Below are positions 16,785 through 26,249 of a stretch of DNA of 64,000 nt, in pieces. Below the pieces are notes generated by a model. That model made no database searches. It was not told where the DNA came from and was given only the letters and a program-made list of their open reading frames with translations. The translations under genes were made by a program, and so were the position numbers. This DNA comes from Patescibacteria group bacterium (GTDB lineage: Bacteria; Patescibacteriota; Patescibacteriia; 2-12-FULL-60-25). The stretch lies in NCBI GenBank assembly GCA_029210915.1, contig JARGGJ010000003.1:1-64000 (forward strand). Direction: 5' to 3'. Numbering within the stretch: the stretch's first letter is position 1; every line of letters starts with the position of its first letter.

Positions 16785-17444
16785 TTAAGGTAAAAACCCC
16801 AGTTTTGCAATTTTATTGATAATATCCTCAAAAACGTACTGAATCGGTTGTTCACCGTTTACAGTAAGCAATATACCCTTTTGCCTATAATAAGATGCCA
16901 TGGGCGCGGTTAATAAATGATAGGCTTTTAATCTTTGCATTATCACTTTTTCCGTATCATCAGCTCTTTGCACTATCGGCTCACCGCATAAAGAACAAAA
17001 ACCTTTTTTTGCTGGTTGTGCATACTTATCGTGATAAATCGTTTTACATTTTACACATTGCTTCCTGCCGCTCAACCTGATTACAGCCTCATCATCGCTT
17101 ATTTTAATTTGCACCGCTAATTTAATTTTAACCAATTTATCCAAATGCATTGCTTGTTCAACGTTCCTGGGATATCCATCCAAAATATATCCTTTGCTTA
17201 AATCCACTTTTTTCAATTGCCTGGCCACAACCGCGTCTACCAGATCATCCGGAGCAAGCAGACCTTGTGTTACATATTGCGATACCAAATTACCCAAAGT
17301 AGATTGCTGAGACATTTCCGCTCTAAACAAATCCCCTGCGCCGATTAAGGGTACATTAAAACGCTCGGCTAACAACAAGCCCTGCGTGCCTTTTCCGGAT
17401 CCCTGCGGACCAAATATAATCGCCTGAAGATTTTTTTGCTTCAT
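16785..17444 (-). CDS. adk: adenylate kinase with zinc LID
   Basis: 219 residues. It interconverts ATP + AMP and 2 ADP. P-loop GPQGSGKGT at residues 12-20; ILDGYPRN near 86; the LID domain holds a C-x2-C ... C-x2-C zinc site (CVKCKTIYHDKYAQPAKKGFCSLC, split across the two pairs) as in Gram-positive-type enzymes. Its start overlaps the stop of the membrane protein gene by four bases (ATGA), so the two are coupled. Confidence 0.96.
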   Translation of the reverse strand: MKQKNLQAIIFGPQGSGKGTQGLLLAERFNVPLIGAGDLFRAEMSQQSTLGNLVSQYVTQGLLAPDDLVDAVVARQLKKVDLSKGYILDGYPRNVEQAMHLDKLVKIKLAVQIKISDDEAVIRLSGRKQCVKCKTIYHDKYAQPAKKGFCSLCGEPIVQRADDTEKVIMQRLKAYHLLTAPMASYYRQKGILLTVNGEQPIQYVFEDIINKIAKLGFLP

Positions 17445-18259
17445 AGCAAATCAACTATATAAAAAATTGAAAAAATTAAAATGGAACTTCCCAAAAAAAC
17501 CCAGCTTCTAAGCCTATACTTTGCATCTATTCCAAACCAAAGCCCAAACACAATAACAAAAATGCAAAAAAATAAAAAGTGCCAAACAGAAAACCCTACA
17601 AGAACATGAAAACACAATCCAACAAGAGCTATAAACGGCAAAATTCCAACAACTTGGCCTTCACCGGGCCTCCAAACCTGATTTTTTGATTTTATCCAGC
17701 CTATAATATTAATCGGCAATAATATACCCGGCACTAGCCCCGATTTTCTGGCTTCAAAATACAGTGTCGCCATTCCCATCTCTTTAGATCGATAATAATC
17801 GTAAAGCAAAACCCCACTCGCTAAAACAACCATAACCAATTCAGAAAAATTCCATGTAGCGAGCAGTCCGATTCCTATGGAACCAATCAAATAAAACAAA
17901 TTGGAAGCATATGCATTTTGCCAAAAAAAAGCTACAACCGTTAATACAGACGCAAAAAGTACTGCCTTCCACATTGGTAAAAGCGATATCGCAAAAATCC
18001 AAACACCCGCAAAAGCTATCACAATTAACATTACTTCCCACCACATTGTTGAAACTTTTTTCCGCACCATCGAAAGTATCATGAGGCAAATAAGCACCAC
18101 CCCAAGCACAGTCTCTATCCAAAAAACTTCTGTTGGCAAAATGTATAAATTTATTGTTAAAAACCGATGCGCTAACAAAGTCACCAAAAAAACATTGGCA
18201 CACGCAAATGCATAACTAAATTGCCACATTGGTTTGTCACCCTCTAACGCCTTTGTCAT
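17441..18259 (-). CDS. multi-pass membrane protein of unknown function between secY and adk
   Basis: 272 residues from the ATG at 18259 (an in-frame TTG lies three codons upstream). About eight hydrophobic helices with few charged residues (for example VFLVTLLAHRFLTINLYIL, WWEVMLIVIAFAGVWIFAISLLP). The last part is close to the stop-start overlap with adk. No family recognised. Genes between secY and adk are unusual, so this one may depend on the same transcript. Confidence 0.68.
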   Translation of the reverse strand: MTKALEGDKPMWQFSYAFACANVFLVTLLAHRFLTINLYILPTEVFWIETVLGVVLICLMILSMVRKKVSTMWWEVMLIVIAFAGVWIFAISLLPMWKAVLFASVLTVVAFFWQNAYASNLFYLIGSIGIGLLATWNFSELVMVVLASGVLLYDYYRSKEMGMATLYFEARKSGLVPGILLPINIIGWIKSKNQVWRPGEGQVVGILPFIALVGLCFHVLVGFSVWHFLFFCIFVIVFGLWFGIDAKYRLRSWVFLGSSILIFSIFYIVDLL

Positions 18260-18294
18260 AAAGCTCAATCATCTTAACACACAACCACAAAACG

Positions 18295-18530
18295 TTCATC
18301 ACTATGTACGTTCATAACCCCATTATCCAAAGGGGCAGGCTGTTCTTAACGTTCATAACGAGTTATGTAGTTAATAACTAAAAAGACCGAGTAATCCTCG
18401 ATCTTTATTATTTGTTATTTACGTTCATAACGTTTAAACGTTCTTAACGAGTTATGTGGCAATATAAAAGAATCGAGCTGAGCTCGACTCCTTCATTGAT
18501 TATTGGTATTTGATTATTGGTTATTAATAA
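18295..18530. repeat. AACGTTC word arrays downstream of secY
   Basis: Repeated GTTCATAACG, GTTCTTAACG and AACGAGTTATG (18295-18455) and TTGATTATTGGTATTTGATTATTGGTTATT (18496-18528) surround the secY terminator. AATCGAGCtgaGCTCGACT at 18472-18491 is another copy of a word hairpin seen at 10487 and 28970. Confidence 0.8.
18379..18406 (-). terminator. terminator downstream of secY
   Basis: Minus-strand stem AAAGATCGAG/CTCGGTCTTT (one mismatch) followed by TTTTTAG. Confidence 0.65.
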
Positions 18531-19801
18531 CTATCGTACTGCCTCATCGTTACCTGTGCTTCAATTTGCTTAACCGATTCAATAACCACCGAAACTATAA
18601 TCAAAAGTGATGTACCGCCTATCGCGAGCGCCGCAGACCCGCCTGTGCCTTGAATAACAATCGGCATAACGGCAATTGATCCTAAAAACAAAGCTCCGAA
18701 TAAATTCAATCGATTAATAACAACCTGCAAATACTCGGCTGTTGGCCTGCCCGGGCGTATGCCGGGGATAAAACCTCCTTGTTTTTGTAAATTTTCCGCA
18801 ATTTGATCCGGATGAAAAATAACCGAAGTGTAAAAATAGGTAAAGACAAAAACCAAACCAAAGTAAAGCATTCCGTAAATCCACTGCACCTGCATGGTTG
18901 CCAATACCCAGCGCGCTGCCTCAGCCAACCATTCTGTTTTAGCGCTCACAAAAAATTGCGCTATAAGTGATGGGAAAAGCATTAACGAAATTGCAAAGAT
19001 AATTGGAATAACACCGGCCATTATTAGCTTTAAAGGTAAATGAGTGGAAACTCCACCCGATAAAGACCCTACACCTCTTACCTGCCTTGCGTATTGCACC
19101 GGAATTTTGCGTTCAGCCTCATTAACAAAAACAACTCCAACAACGGTCAACAAACCAACCGCAACATACATAAGTACAAACAGCCACTGAGATGAATCAT
19201 ATGTTGCCGCAAACTGTGAAACAGACTGCGGTAAGCTGGCTAAAATACCGGCAAAAATCATAAGCGAGATACCATTACCAACTTTCTTTTCCGTTATGAG
19301 TTCACCCATCCACATTAAAAACACGGTTCCCGCTGTTACCGTTGCAATCAAAGCTACCATATAAAACAACGAGGAATCGGTTAAAATTTGTACTTGTGAT
19401 TGCTTTAACAAAGAAATTAAAGCAAATGATTGCAAAACTGCAAGCGGCACGGTTAACCAACGTGTCCATTTTTGAATCTTCTGACGCCCTTGTTCACCCT
19501 CTTTTTGTATTTCTTCAAGCTTTGGAACAATCATTACTAAAAGCTGAAAAATAATGCTGGATGTAATATAAGGCGCAACACCAAGCGCAACAACCGAAAA
19601 ATTGCTAATGGTTCCTCCGGAAAACAAACTCAACATTCCCAAAACTTCATTAGCATCAAAAAACTGTCTGAGCGCCACCAAATCAACACCCGGCAAAGGG
19701 ATATGAGCAGTTATTCGAAAAAGCACCATCATGGCCAGCACGAATAGCAAACCATTACGCACTTCTTTAACTTTCCAAGCCCTAAATAATTTTTCCCACA
19801 T
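18524..19801 (-). CDS. secY: preprotein translocase subunit SecY
   Basis: 425 residues, ten membrane helices. SecY forms the protein-conducting channel. The N-terminus (WEKLFRAWKVKEVRNGLLFVLAMM), ITAHIPLPGVD and GVAPYITSSIIFQLLV (helix 2) are typical, as is GFIPGIRPGRPTAEYL in the last cytoplasmic loop. The ATG at 19801 gives the usual start; one at 19819 (MNYKII) is possible. It is the last gene of the ribosomal block, before a terminator. Confidence 0.96.
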   Translation of the reverse strand: MWEKLFRAWKVKEVRNGLLFVLAMMVLFRITAHIPLPGVDLVALRQFFDANEVLGMLSLFSGGTISNFSVVALGVAPYITSSIIFQLLVMIVPKLEEIQKEGEQGRQKIQKWTRWLTVPLAVLQSFALISLLKQSQVQILTDSSLFYMVALIATVTAGTVFLMWMGELITEKKVGNGISLMIFAGILASLPQSVSQFAATYDSSQWLFVLMYVAVGLLTVVGVVFVNEAERKIPVQYARQVRGVGSLSGGVSTHLPLKLIMAGVIPIIFAISLMLFPSLIAQFFVSAKTEWLAEAARWVLATMQVQWIYGMLYFGLVFVFTYFYTSVIFHPDQIAENLQKQGGFIPGIRPGRPTAEYLQVVINRLNLFGALFLGSIAVMPIVIQGTGGSAALAIGGTSLLIIVSVVIESVKQIEAQVTMRQYDSY

Positions 19802-19892
19802 AATAATTTTGTAATTCAAACTTTATCACGATTGACAGAGCTCAGCCAGAAAAACTTCTACACCTCCTGCATTCTTAATTCTTAATTCTTAA

Positions 19893-20330
19893 TTATTTTA
19901 CAGTTCCCCCGGCTTTTTCTATAGCTTCTTTGGCAGTAACTGATGTTTTAATTCCTTTAAGATTAACCGCTGATTTGGCTTCTCCACCCAAAACAACTTT
20001 AGCGACTTTTGCGGATTTTGGAACTAATTGTTTTTTCTTTAGCTCTTCCAATGTAACCACTTCGGTTGGCTTAAAATTAGCGGCAACTTTACCCAAAGTC
20101 AAAGTCTCAACATTTGGATAAGTTGATTTAAAACCTCTCTTTTTAGGAAAAGCTAAAACCATCGCTCTTAATCCTTTGAGCTTTAATTTGTTGCGTCCAC
20201 CCGAACGGGCGCGCTGGCCTTTATGCCCGCGTCCTGCTGTTTTACCCAACCCGGAGGCATTGCCACGGCCGACTCTTTTAACGGTTGTTCTGGAACCGCG
20301 AGCCGGTTTTAAATTATGCTTCTCAATCAT
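19893..20330 (-). CDS. rplO: ribosomal protein uL15
   Basis: 145 residues. The glycine/arginine-rich N-terminus (GRGNASGLGKTAGRGHKGQRAR) wraps into 23S rRNA; the C-terminal half begins near YPNVETLTLG. It starts two bases after the rpsE stop, which leaves no room for rpmD (uL30), normally encoded here. Confidence 0.97.
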   Translation of the reverse strand: MIEKHNLKPARGSRTTVKRVGRGNASGLGKTAGRGHKGQRARSGGRNKLKLKGLRAMVLAFPKKRGFKSTYPNVETLTLGKVAANFKPTEVVTLEELKKKQLVPKSAKVAKVVLGGEAKSAVNLKGIKTSVTAKEAIEKAGGTVK

Positions 20331-20332
20331 AT

Positions 20333-21094
20333 TTATGCTTTAGTTGTTTCAGTTTCACTCACTTCCGGCTTTTCACCTTCTTTGGCTTTCTTTTTTGGAG
20401 CTTCGAGCGCGGCAAGTGCTTTAAATACAGCTTTTACATTGCTTACTTTATTGGTTGTTCCTAAAATTTTTGCTGTAATGTTTGGTATACCCGCAAGTTC
20501 CAAAGTGGTACGCACCGGTCCGCCGGCTTTTACACCGGTTCCTTTAGGCGCCGGCTTCATGATTATTTCCGCCGCTCCGTATTTTACACGAATAGGATGT
20601 GGAATTGTTTCATAGGTAATAGGTACATTGATAAGCGCTTTTCGAGCTCTCGTTGTTGCCTTGCCCATGGCGGACTGAACATCCAAACCTTTAGCCATTC
20701 CAAAACCAACACGTCCTTTGTGATTACCGATAACAGCCAAAACACGAAACCTCATGCGTTTTCCACCTTTTGTAACACGCGTAACCCTGGAGATCTCAAT
20801 ATTCTTCTCCTCATAATCGGATTCCGCCGGAACATCGGCTTTTGGTCCACGTCTATCGTTTCTTCCGCGTCCACCCGGTCTGCCTCCTCTGCCGCCTGCA
20901 CCCGGGCGCTTATTGCGGTTAGCCGGAGTAAACCTTGGTGAATTCGGCTTTCTCGCATCCGAAGATTTAGAAGCATCTGGCTCCGTTTTTGGAGTCTTTA
21001 CTTCCGCTTCCGGTTTAGCATCGGGTTTAACCTCTGCTTTTACCTCTGGCGCCGCTTCTGTTTGCGGCTGCTTTGTTGTTGCCTCGTCAGTCAT
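20333..21094 (-). CDS. rpsE: ribosomal protein uS5 with long N-terminal extension
   Basis: 253 residues, versus about 165 in most bacteria. The core starts near residue 97 (KNIEISRVTRVTKGGKRMRFRVLAVIGN) and has the dsRNA-binding fold (GNHKGRVGFGMAKGLDV). Residues 1-95 are low complexity: E/A/K/P-rich, then glycine-arginine (GAGGRGGRPGGRGR), an RGG-like segment that may bind RNA. The C-terminal tail is also charged. uS5 shapes the mRNA entry site and decoding accuracy. Confidence 0.96.
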   Translation of the reverse strand: MTDEATTKQPQTEAAPEVKAEVKPDAKPEAEVKTPKTEPDASKSSDARKPNSPRFTPANRNKRPGAGGRGGRPGGRGRNDRRGPKADVPAESDYEEKNIEISRVTRVTKGGKRMRFRVLAVIGNHKGRVGFGMAKGLDVQSAMGKATTRARKALINVPITYETIPHPIRVKYGAAEIIMKPAPKGTGVKAGGPVRTTLELAGIPNITAKILGTTNKVSNVKAVFKALAALEAPKKKAKEGEKPEVSETETTKA

Positions 21095-21105
21095 AAATAG
21101 TATTT

Positions 21106-21462
21106 TTAGAAAACAAGTCCTCCCTCGCGTGCTCCTTCGGCTACCGCTTTAATTCGACCATGAAAACGCTTATCTCTGCGGTCAAAAACCACAGCTTCAA
21201 TTTTATTAGCTTTGGCACGTTCCGCTATAAGTTTGCCAAGCTCATGAGCTTTTTCAACTTTTGTCGCTTTGCTCTCTTTTAAATCCTTATCATGAGCTGC
21301 AGCCAAAGTTTTACCACTGACATCATCTATAACCTGTACTGATATATGCTTCAATGATCTAAAAACAGCTAAACGCGGGCGCTCGCTTGTTCCTACAATC
21401 TTAGAGCGGACTCGCTTTATTCTGCGTACTCGCTGCTCTTGTTTTTGCTTCATTTTATTCAT
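21106..21462 (-). CDS. rplR: ribosomal protein uL18
   Basis: 118 residues. It binds 5S rRNA in the central protuberance. The pattern [20 protein letters not shown] and the C-terminal [19 protein letters not shown] are typical. ATG at 21462; another at 21453 would remove three residues. Confidence 0.97.
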   Translation of the reverse strand: MNKMKQKQEQRVRRIKRVRSKIVGTSERPRLAVFRSLKHISVQVIDDVSGKTLAAAHDKDLKESKATKVEKAHELGKLIAERAKANKIEAVVFDRRDKRFHGRIKAVAEGAREGGLVF

Positions 21463-21473
21463 AAACGTTTTAC

Positions 21474-22019
21474 TTATTTACCAGCGGTTTTACCGGCCTT
21501 GCGCCTTACAACCTCATCGGTATATTTAATACCCTTGCCTTTATATGGCTCTGGTTTGCGAATCTTTCTGATTCTAGCAGCTGTTTCACCAACCAATTGC
21601 TTATCTACACTCGTTAGTGTCAGTACATTTTTCTCAACCGATCCATCAACACCTTCAGGCAGTTCAAATATAACCGAATGCGAAAAACCAACATCCATTT
21701 TTACATTACGACCCTGAATCTCCACTTTGAAACCAACACCAACAAATTCCAACGATCTTTGAAACGGCGTTACAACTCCGACTGCAGCATTTGCAACCAA
21801 CTGTCGCGCCAATCCCCAAAGAGCGCGTTCTTTGCCATCTTCCTGATTCGAAACATTAACCGTAATGGTTTTATTCGCCGCATCTTGAGTAATTATTACT
21901 CCTTTGGGTACATGAACCGTTACCAAACCCTTGGGCCCTTTAACGGACATGCTCCCATCTTTCTGAGTACATTCTACTCCGTCGGGGATGTTAATAGGTA
22001 ATTTTCCAATACGAGACAT
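21474..22019 (-). CDS. rplF: ribosomal protein uL6
   Basis: 181 residues. Two related beta-alpha domains; the signature [19 protein letters not shown] at the C-terminus sits near the factor-binding site of the large subunit. [15 protein letters not shown] is a normal start. Confidence 0.97.
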   Translation of the reverse strand: MSRIGKLPINIPDGVECTQKDGSMSVKGPKGLVTVHVPKGVIITQDAANKTITVNVSNQEDGKERALWGLARQLVANAAVGVVTPFQRSLEFVGVGFKVEIQGRNVKMDVGFSHSVIFELPEGVDGSVEKNVLTLTSVDKQLVGETAARIRKIRKPEPYKGKGIKYTDEVVRRKAGKTAGK

Positions 22020-22024
22020 AAGCT

Positions 22025-22417
22025 TTAGAATATTTCACAAATAATTTCACCGCCTAAATGACGTTTACGTGCGGTTTTATTGGTCATGAGGCCTGCCGAA
22101 GTCGAAACAATGGCAATTCCCATATCAGATAACACACGAGGTAATTCAGTCGATTTTCGATAAACGCGTCGTCCCGGAGTCGATATACGCTTAATGGAGC
22201 GGATTTTCGGTTTTCTACCATCATAAATCAAGCCCACGTGTAATGTTGCCTTTGGGCCTTCTTGGTATACATTGACTTCGCTAAGATAGCCTTCCTCTTT
22301 CAGAATTTTTGCTATCGCAACTTTGACCTTGCTTGAAGGCGCGTTAACTGCATCATGACCTGCCATTTGCGCATTGCGCAAACGTGTCAGAAGATCGGAT
22401 ATTGGATCAGTATTCAT
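22025..22417 (-). CDS. rpsH: ribosomal protein uS8
   Basis: 130 residues. It binds the 16S central domain and in other bacteria represses its own operon. TDPISDLLTRLRNAQ at the N-terminus and ISTPGRRVYRK plus AIVSTSAGLMTNKTARKRHLGGE at the C-terminus mark the family; the usual K of STSKG is A here. Confidence 0.97.
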   Translation of the reverse strand: MNTDPISDLLTRLRNAQMAGHDAVNAPSSKVKVAIAKILKEEGYLSEVNVYQEGPKATLHVGLIYDGRKPKIRSIKRISTPGRRVYRKSTELPRVLSDMGIAIVSTSAGLMTNKTARKRHLGGEIICEIF

Positions 22418-22424
22418 ACATTTT

Positions 22425-22610
22425 TTACCAGCTTGATTTTTTAACTCCGGGTAAATCCCCTTTTAACGCAAGCTCTCTAAAACAAATGCGGCAAAGACCG
22501 AAGTCTCTAATATAGCCATGCTTGCGGCCACAGCGCCAACATCTGTTTTGCGAGCGAGTGGAATATTTGGGTTCACGCCGTGATTTGGCGATTTGATTCT
22601 CAGTTGCCAT
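22425..22610 (-). CDS. rpsN: ribosomal protein uS14, zinc-binding type
   Basis: 61 residues, the short C+ form. Zinc ligands: C-W-R-C and C-R-I-C, 12 residues apart. The N-terminal [11 protein letters not shown] contacts 16S rRNA helix 43 region. Spacing to rplE is three bases. Confidence 0.97.
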   Translation of the reverse strand: MATENQIAKSRREPKYSTRSQNRCWRCGRKHGYIRDFGLCRICFRELALKGDLPGVKKSSW

Positions 22611-22613
22611 AGA

Positions 22614-23153
22614 TTATTTTTTTTGAAATGGAAAGCCCAATGCTTTAAACAATGCGAGTCCGCGCTCATAAGAGCCCGCATTGGTTGTAACAGTAACCTG
22701 AACGCCGCATACCCGCTCTACTTCATCGGGACTGATTTCCGGAAAAGGTAAATATTCTTTAAAGCCGACTGAAAGGTTGCCTGTTTTATCTATTACCTTG
22801 TCTGATATTCCTCTAAAATCCGTTACGCGAGGGAATGTAATATTTACCAGTTTCTCTAAAAACGACCACATCTTTTCTCCGCGCAATGTAACGTGCTTGC
22901 CTACCAGCATGCCATCACGAATTTTAAATCCCGCAATGGATTTTTTGGCTTTTGCCTCAACCGGTTTCTGCCCGGTGATACGTGATAAAACCTGTTCAAC
23001 CGTCTCAAAATATTTTGAGTCTTTTTGGTTGGCGGAAATACCAACAGAAACCGAAACCTTGAGAATCTTGGGCACAGCCATCATATTCTCTTCACCCAAT
23101 TCTTTTTTCAGATTGGTTGCGATTTCTTTATTGTAGCGTTCTTTTAAATTCAT
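22614..23153 (-). CDS. rplE: ribosomal protein uL5
   Basis: 179 residues. It binds 5S rRNA and tRNA in the P-site loop. The start (NLKERYNKEI) and FPEISPDEVERVCGVQVTVTTNA near the end match the family. Confidence 0.97.
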   Translation of the reverse strand: MNLKERYNKEIATNLKKELGEENMMAVPKILKVSVSVGISANQKDSKYFETVEQVLSRITGQKPVEAKAKKSIAGFKIRDGMLVGKHVTLRGEKMWSFLEKLVNITFPRVTDFRGISDKVIDKTGNLSVGFKEYLPFPEISPDEVERVCGVQVTVTTNAGSYERGLALFKALGFPFQKK

Positions 23154-23158
23154 ATACT

Positions 23159-23428
23159 TTATTCTTGAACTCGTTTATCATGGCGAAGTTTTTTACCGGT
23201 AGCATCCTGTAACATAACATTCGATGCGTTAATTGGCATAAAAAACTCAACTATCTGGCCTTTATCTCCACGGCGTTGGGGCTTAAGGTGTCGCTTGCAC
23301 TGGTTTACCCCCTCTACAACAACACGATTCATAGCCGGAAAAGCTTGCATAACTTTTCCTACCTTACCTTTATCTTTGCCGGCGATTACCGTTACCGTGT
23401 CGCCTTTTTTGATTCGGAATTTAATCAT
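23159..23428 (-). CDS. rplX: ribosomal protein uL24
   Basis: 89 residues, slightly short. It has the KOW motif near the start (KGDTVTVIAGKDKGKVGKV) and starts assembly of the large subunit at 23S domain I. It ends in KLRHDKRVQE. Confidence 0.96.
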   Translation of the reverse strand: MIKFRIKKGDTVTVIAGKDKGKVGKVMQAFPAMNRVVVEGVNQCKRHLKPQRRGDKGQIVEFFMPINASNVMLQDATGKKLRHDKRVQE

Positions 23429-23432
23429 ATTT

Positions 23433-23804
23433 TTACAAAACTTCAGGAGCTAAAGAAACAATTTTCATGTAACCCTGTCCGCGTAATTCACGTGCAACCG
23501 GGCCAAAAATACGAGTACCTTTTGGCTCTTTATTCTTTTTATCCACTATAACCGCTGCATTATCATCAAAACGTATATATGTGCCGTCTGGTCTCCTGGT
23601 TTCTTTGCGGGTTCTTACTATAACAGCGTGTACAATATCCGATTTTTTAACGGTTCCATGAGGTATAGCCTCTTTTACTACGCAGGTTATTATTTCACCA
23701 ACGCCGGCCGTACGCTTTTTATATCCGCCAAGTACTCGAATACACTGAAGCTTTTTTGCTCCACTGTTATCTGCCACTTGTAACATTGATCTGTGTTGAA
23801 TCAT
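23433..23804 (-). CDS. rplN: ribosomal protein uL14
   Basis: 123 residues. A beta-barrel with [25 protein letters not shown] at the start and [13 protein letters not shown] near the end. It forms an intersubunit bridge and is the RsfS target in other bacteria. Confidence 0.97.
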   Translation of the reverse strand: MIQHRSMLQVADNSGAKKLQCIRVLGGYKKRTAGVGEIITCVVKEAIPHGTVKKSDIVHAVIVRTRKETRRPDGTYIRFDDNAAVIVDKKNKEPKGTRIFGPVARELRGQGYMKIVSLAPEVL

Positions 23805-23814
23805 AAGCGTTTAA

Positions 23815-24093
23815 TTATGCAATAGCCGGCGTAATGGTACGCGCGTATATATAGCGTTTATCTTTGGAAAGCGGCCTTATCTCCATAATCTCTACAAGAT
23901 CACCCATATGAGCCTCGCCTCTTTCATCATGTGCCTTGTATTTTTTTGAAACATTATAGGTTTTTCCGTATTTGGGATGTCTTACGGAACGATCAACTCG
24001 AACCGTAATGGTTTTAGCCATCTTGGTGGAAACTACCGTTCCCCGGAGCCTGCGTTTTGCGGCAGTGCTATTTTGTGTGGTTTCTTTTTCCAT
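23815..24093 (-). CDS. rpsQ: ribosomal protein uS17
   Basis: 92 residues. OB fold with RLRGTVVSTKMAKTITVRVDR and DLVEIMEIRPLSKDKRY. Early binder of 16S rRNA. The N-terminal 14 residues (EKETTQNSTAAKRR) are an extra short extension. Confidence 0.96.
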   Translation of the reverse strand: MEKETTQNSTAAKRRLRGTVVSTKMAKTITVRVDRSVRHPKYGKTYNVSKKYKAHDERGEAHMGDLVEIMEIRPLSKDKRYIYARTITPAIA

Positions 24094-24094
24094 A

Positions 24095-24313
24095 TTACGA
24101 TTCTAATTCTTTAGTGATTTCAGTACTTTTATCTTCTTGGTTTAAAAGTGTAAGAATAACCGCCAACTCCTTTTTAGCCTCTCGTAAATCCCTAACCTTG
24201 GAGTGCTGTCTTGTTGTAACCGTAAAACGTAAATCACGAATAATTCCTCGGAGAGTTGATACGCGAGTCAGCAATTCCGCTTTGGTTAATTGTTTTAAAT
24301 CCTTAATTTTCAT
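24095..24313 (-). CDS. rpmC: ribosomal protein uL29
   Basis: 72 residues, a two-helix protein near the exit tunnel. KIKDLKQLTKAELLTRVSTLRGIIRDLRF and the RDLREAKKELAVILTLL helix fit the family. One base from rpsQ. Confidence 0.94.
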   Translation of the reverse strand: MKIKDLKQLTKAELLTRVSTLRGIIRDLRFTVTTRQHSKVRDLREAKKELAVILTLLNQEDKSTEITKELES

Positions 24314-24315
24314 AT

Positions 24316-24732
24316 TTAGAATTCTTTAACAATATAAACCGCCTTACATGGCAATTTATAAGCCGCATCTGTTAATGCCTGCTTAGCTTTATCTTCCGGA
24401 ATACCATCCATTTCAAACAACACTGTCCCGGGGCGGATAACGGCCACATAATGATCTACAGATCCTTTACCTCCACCCATGCGGATTTCGTTACCTTTTT
24501 TGGAAATTGGTTTATCAGGAAAAACTCTGATCCAAATTTTACCTCCGCGTCTTGTGTATCTGGTTAATACACGGCGGCAAGATTCAATCTGCCTGGATGT
24601 GAGCCATGTACCTGTAACGGCTTTTAAGCCGAAAGGTCCAAATGCCAAAGTGATCTTATCCGAAGCTATACGGATATTTCTTCCGCGTCCTTTGTGGCAT
24701 TTTCTATGTTTTACTTTTCGTGGAATTAACAT
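24316..24732 (-). CDS. rplP: ribosomal protein uL16
   Basis: 138 residues. It contacts the A-site tRNA elbow. [17 protein letters not shown] at the start, [26 protein letters not shown]-type region in the middle (here [18 protein letters not shown]) and [16 protein letters not shown] near the end. Confidence 0.97.
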   Translation of the reverse strand: [138 protein letters not shown]

Positions 24733-24746
24733 AATTTACTTTTATA

Positions 24747-25481
24747 TTAAGATACCTGAGCCTCTTGCCTTGCTCCGCGTGCCTGCCCCCTGGGGTGTTG
24801 GTTGCGCGGTGTACTTGGCTGATACTTCTGTAATCTATCTTTTGCAAAAACATCACCTCTGTAAATCCAAACTTTTACACCAATCGCTCCCATTTGAGTT
24901 TTGGCAAAATCTTGATAGTAATCTATATCCGCGCGCAAATTTGACAAAGGAATTTTACCCCATGATAACCATTCTCTTCGCGCAATTTCTGCGCCGTTTA
25001 AACGCCCTGAAACGGAAATCTTAACTCCTAATGCTCCGGCTTTTTTTGTTCTTTCTATAGTTTGCTTTAATACACGTCTAAAAGGCATACGCTTCTCTAT
25101 ATCCGAGATAACCTGCCCGCAAACCACAGCTGATTCCAAACCGGCTTTAGCAACTTCCTGTACATTCAATTGCAATTGAACTTTTTTACCCCTGTAAAAC
25201 TCGTGCATGAATTTCTTTTTAAGATCTTCAATACCCGAACCCGAGTGGCCGATAACAACACCCGGTTTCGCTGTTGTAAGCGTGATTGCCAAAGTGCCTC
25301 TTGATCTCTCGATTATTATATTGGCCAACCCGGCATCTTTCAGTTGTTTGCGAAAAAACGCACGAATCTCATGATCCTGCTCAATTTGCGAGCGATACGT
25401 CTGTTTTCGCGCAAACCACTTCGACGGCCATGTTGTGGTCGTTCCGATGCGAAATGCTTTTGGATGAACTTTATGTCCCAT
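24747..25481 (-). CDS. rpsC: ribosomal protein uS3
   Basis: 244 residues. The KH domain (residues 60-110) has GVVIGHSGSGIEDL. The C-terminal domain shows SGRLNGAEIARREW and the WIYRGDVF end. It lies at the mRNA entry tunnel. A Q/R-rich tail follows (TPRNQHPRGQARGARQE). Confidence 0.97.
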   Translation of the reverse strand: MGHKVHPKAFRIGTTTTWPSKWFARKQTYRSQIEQDHEIRAFFRKQLKDAGLANIIIERSRGTLAITLTTAKPGVVIGHSGSGIEDLKKKFMHEFYRGKKVQLQLNVQEVAKAGLESAVVCGQVISDIEKRMPFRRVLKQTIERTKKAGALGVKISVSGRLNGAEIARREWLSWGKIPLSNLRADIDYYQDFAKTQMGAIGVKVWIYRGDVFAKDRLQKYQPSTPRNQHPRGQARGARQEAQVS

Positions 25482-25502
25482 AGATTATAATTATATTGAA
25501 GA

Positions 25503-25943
25503 TTACTCTTGATTCTCAGTTTTTTTAGCTTCTACCTTGGCCTTTGTTGCCGGTTTTACATTTTTTGCATTGCGAGGCACATATGCTTTTTTAGTCTTCT
25601 TTTCCGGTCTTGGCCCGTCGGAAAGTTTCAAAGTGATATGGCTGGTGCGTTTTCTAATAGCGCCCGCTCTTCCGTATGCACGCGGTCTCCATCGTTTTAA
25701 AGTCTTTCCGCCATCAACAGTTAAATGTGATATCCAAAGTGTATTTGGATCCAATTTATGATTGTGCTCGGCATTAGCTTTGGCGCTAAGCAAAAGTTTA
25801 AGCATGGGCTCGGCCGCAGCTTTATTCAAAAACTTTAGCTGCGTTTCAGCTTCTGCGATTTTCATACGCCTTATAAGCCCGGCTACTAAACGGACTTTTC
25901 TTGGTGACATTCGGAGGCGATTTAATTTAGCGATTACTTCCAT
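25503..25943 (-). CDS. rplV: ribosomal protein uL22 with lysine-rich tail
   Basis: 146 residues; the core ends near 110. The start (LNRLRMSPRKVRLVAGLIRRMKI) and the tunnel loop (GRAGAIRKRTSHITLKLSD) are typical. Residues 112-146 are an added K/A-rich tail. Confidence 0.96.
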   Translation of the reverse strand: MEVIAKLNRLRMSPRKVRLVAGLIRRMKIAEAETQLKFLNKAAAEPMLKLLLSAKANAEHNHKLDPNTLWISHLTVDGGKTLKRWRPRAYGRAGAIRKRTSHITLKLSDGPRPEKKTKKAYVPRNAKNVKPATKAKVEAKKTENQE

Positions 25944-25955
25944 ATATTTATAATA

Positions 25956-26243
25956 TTATTTTTTACCTTGTTCCATGGTTTTTTGCATCTTACCGCCATG
26001 GCGTACAAATTTACGTGTAGGAGAAAACTCACCCAATTTATGGCCAACCATGTTTTCTTGCACGTAAACCGGCAAATGCGCTTTACCGTTGTGAACCCCA
26101 AATGTAAAACCAACCATTTCCGGTGTTATTGTTGATGAACGAGACCATGTCTTGATCACAACTTTATCCGTTTGATTCAGCTTTGCAACTTTGGCAAGCA
26201 ATTTTGGATCTGTAAACAATCCTTTTTTTAAACTTCTAGACAT
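25956..26243 (-). CDS. rpsS: ribosomal protein uS19
   Basis: 95 residues. [15 protein letters not shown] at the start and [18 protein letters not shown] at the end are diagnostic. It sits in the head of the small subunit with uS13. Confidence 0.97.
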   Translation of the reverse strand: MSRSLKKGLFTDPKLLAKVAKLNQTDKVVIKTWSRSSTITPEMVGFTFGVHNGKAHLPVYVQENMVGHKLGEFSPTRKFVRHGGKMQKTMEQGKK

Positions 26244-26249
26244 ATTCAG

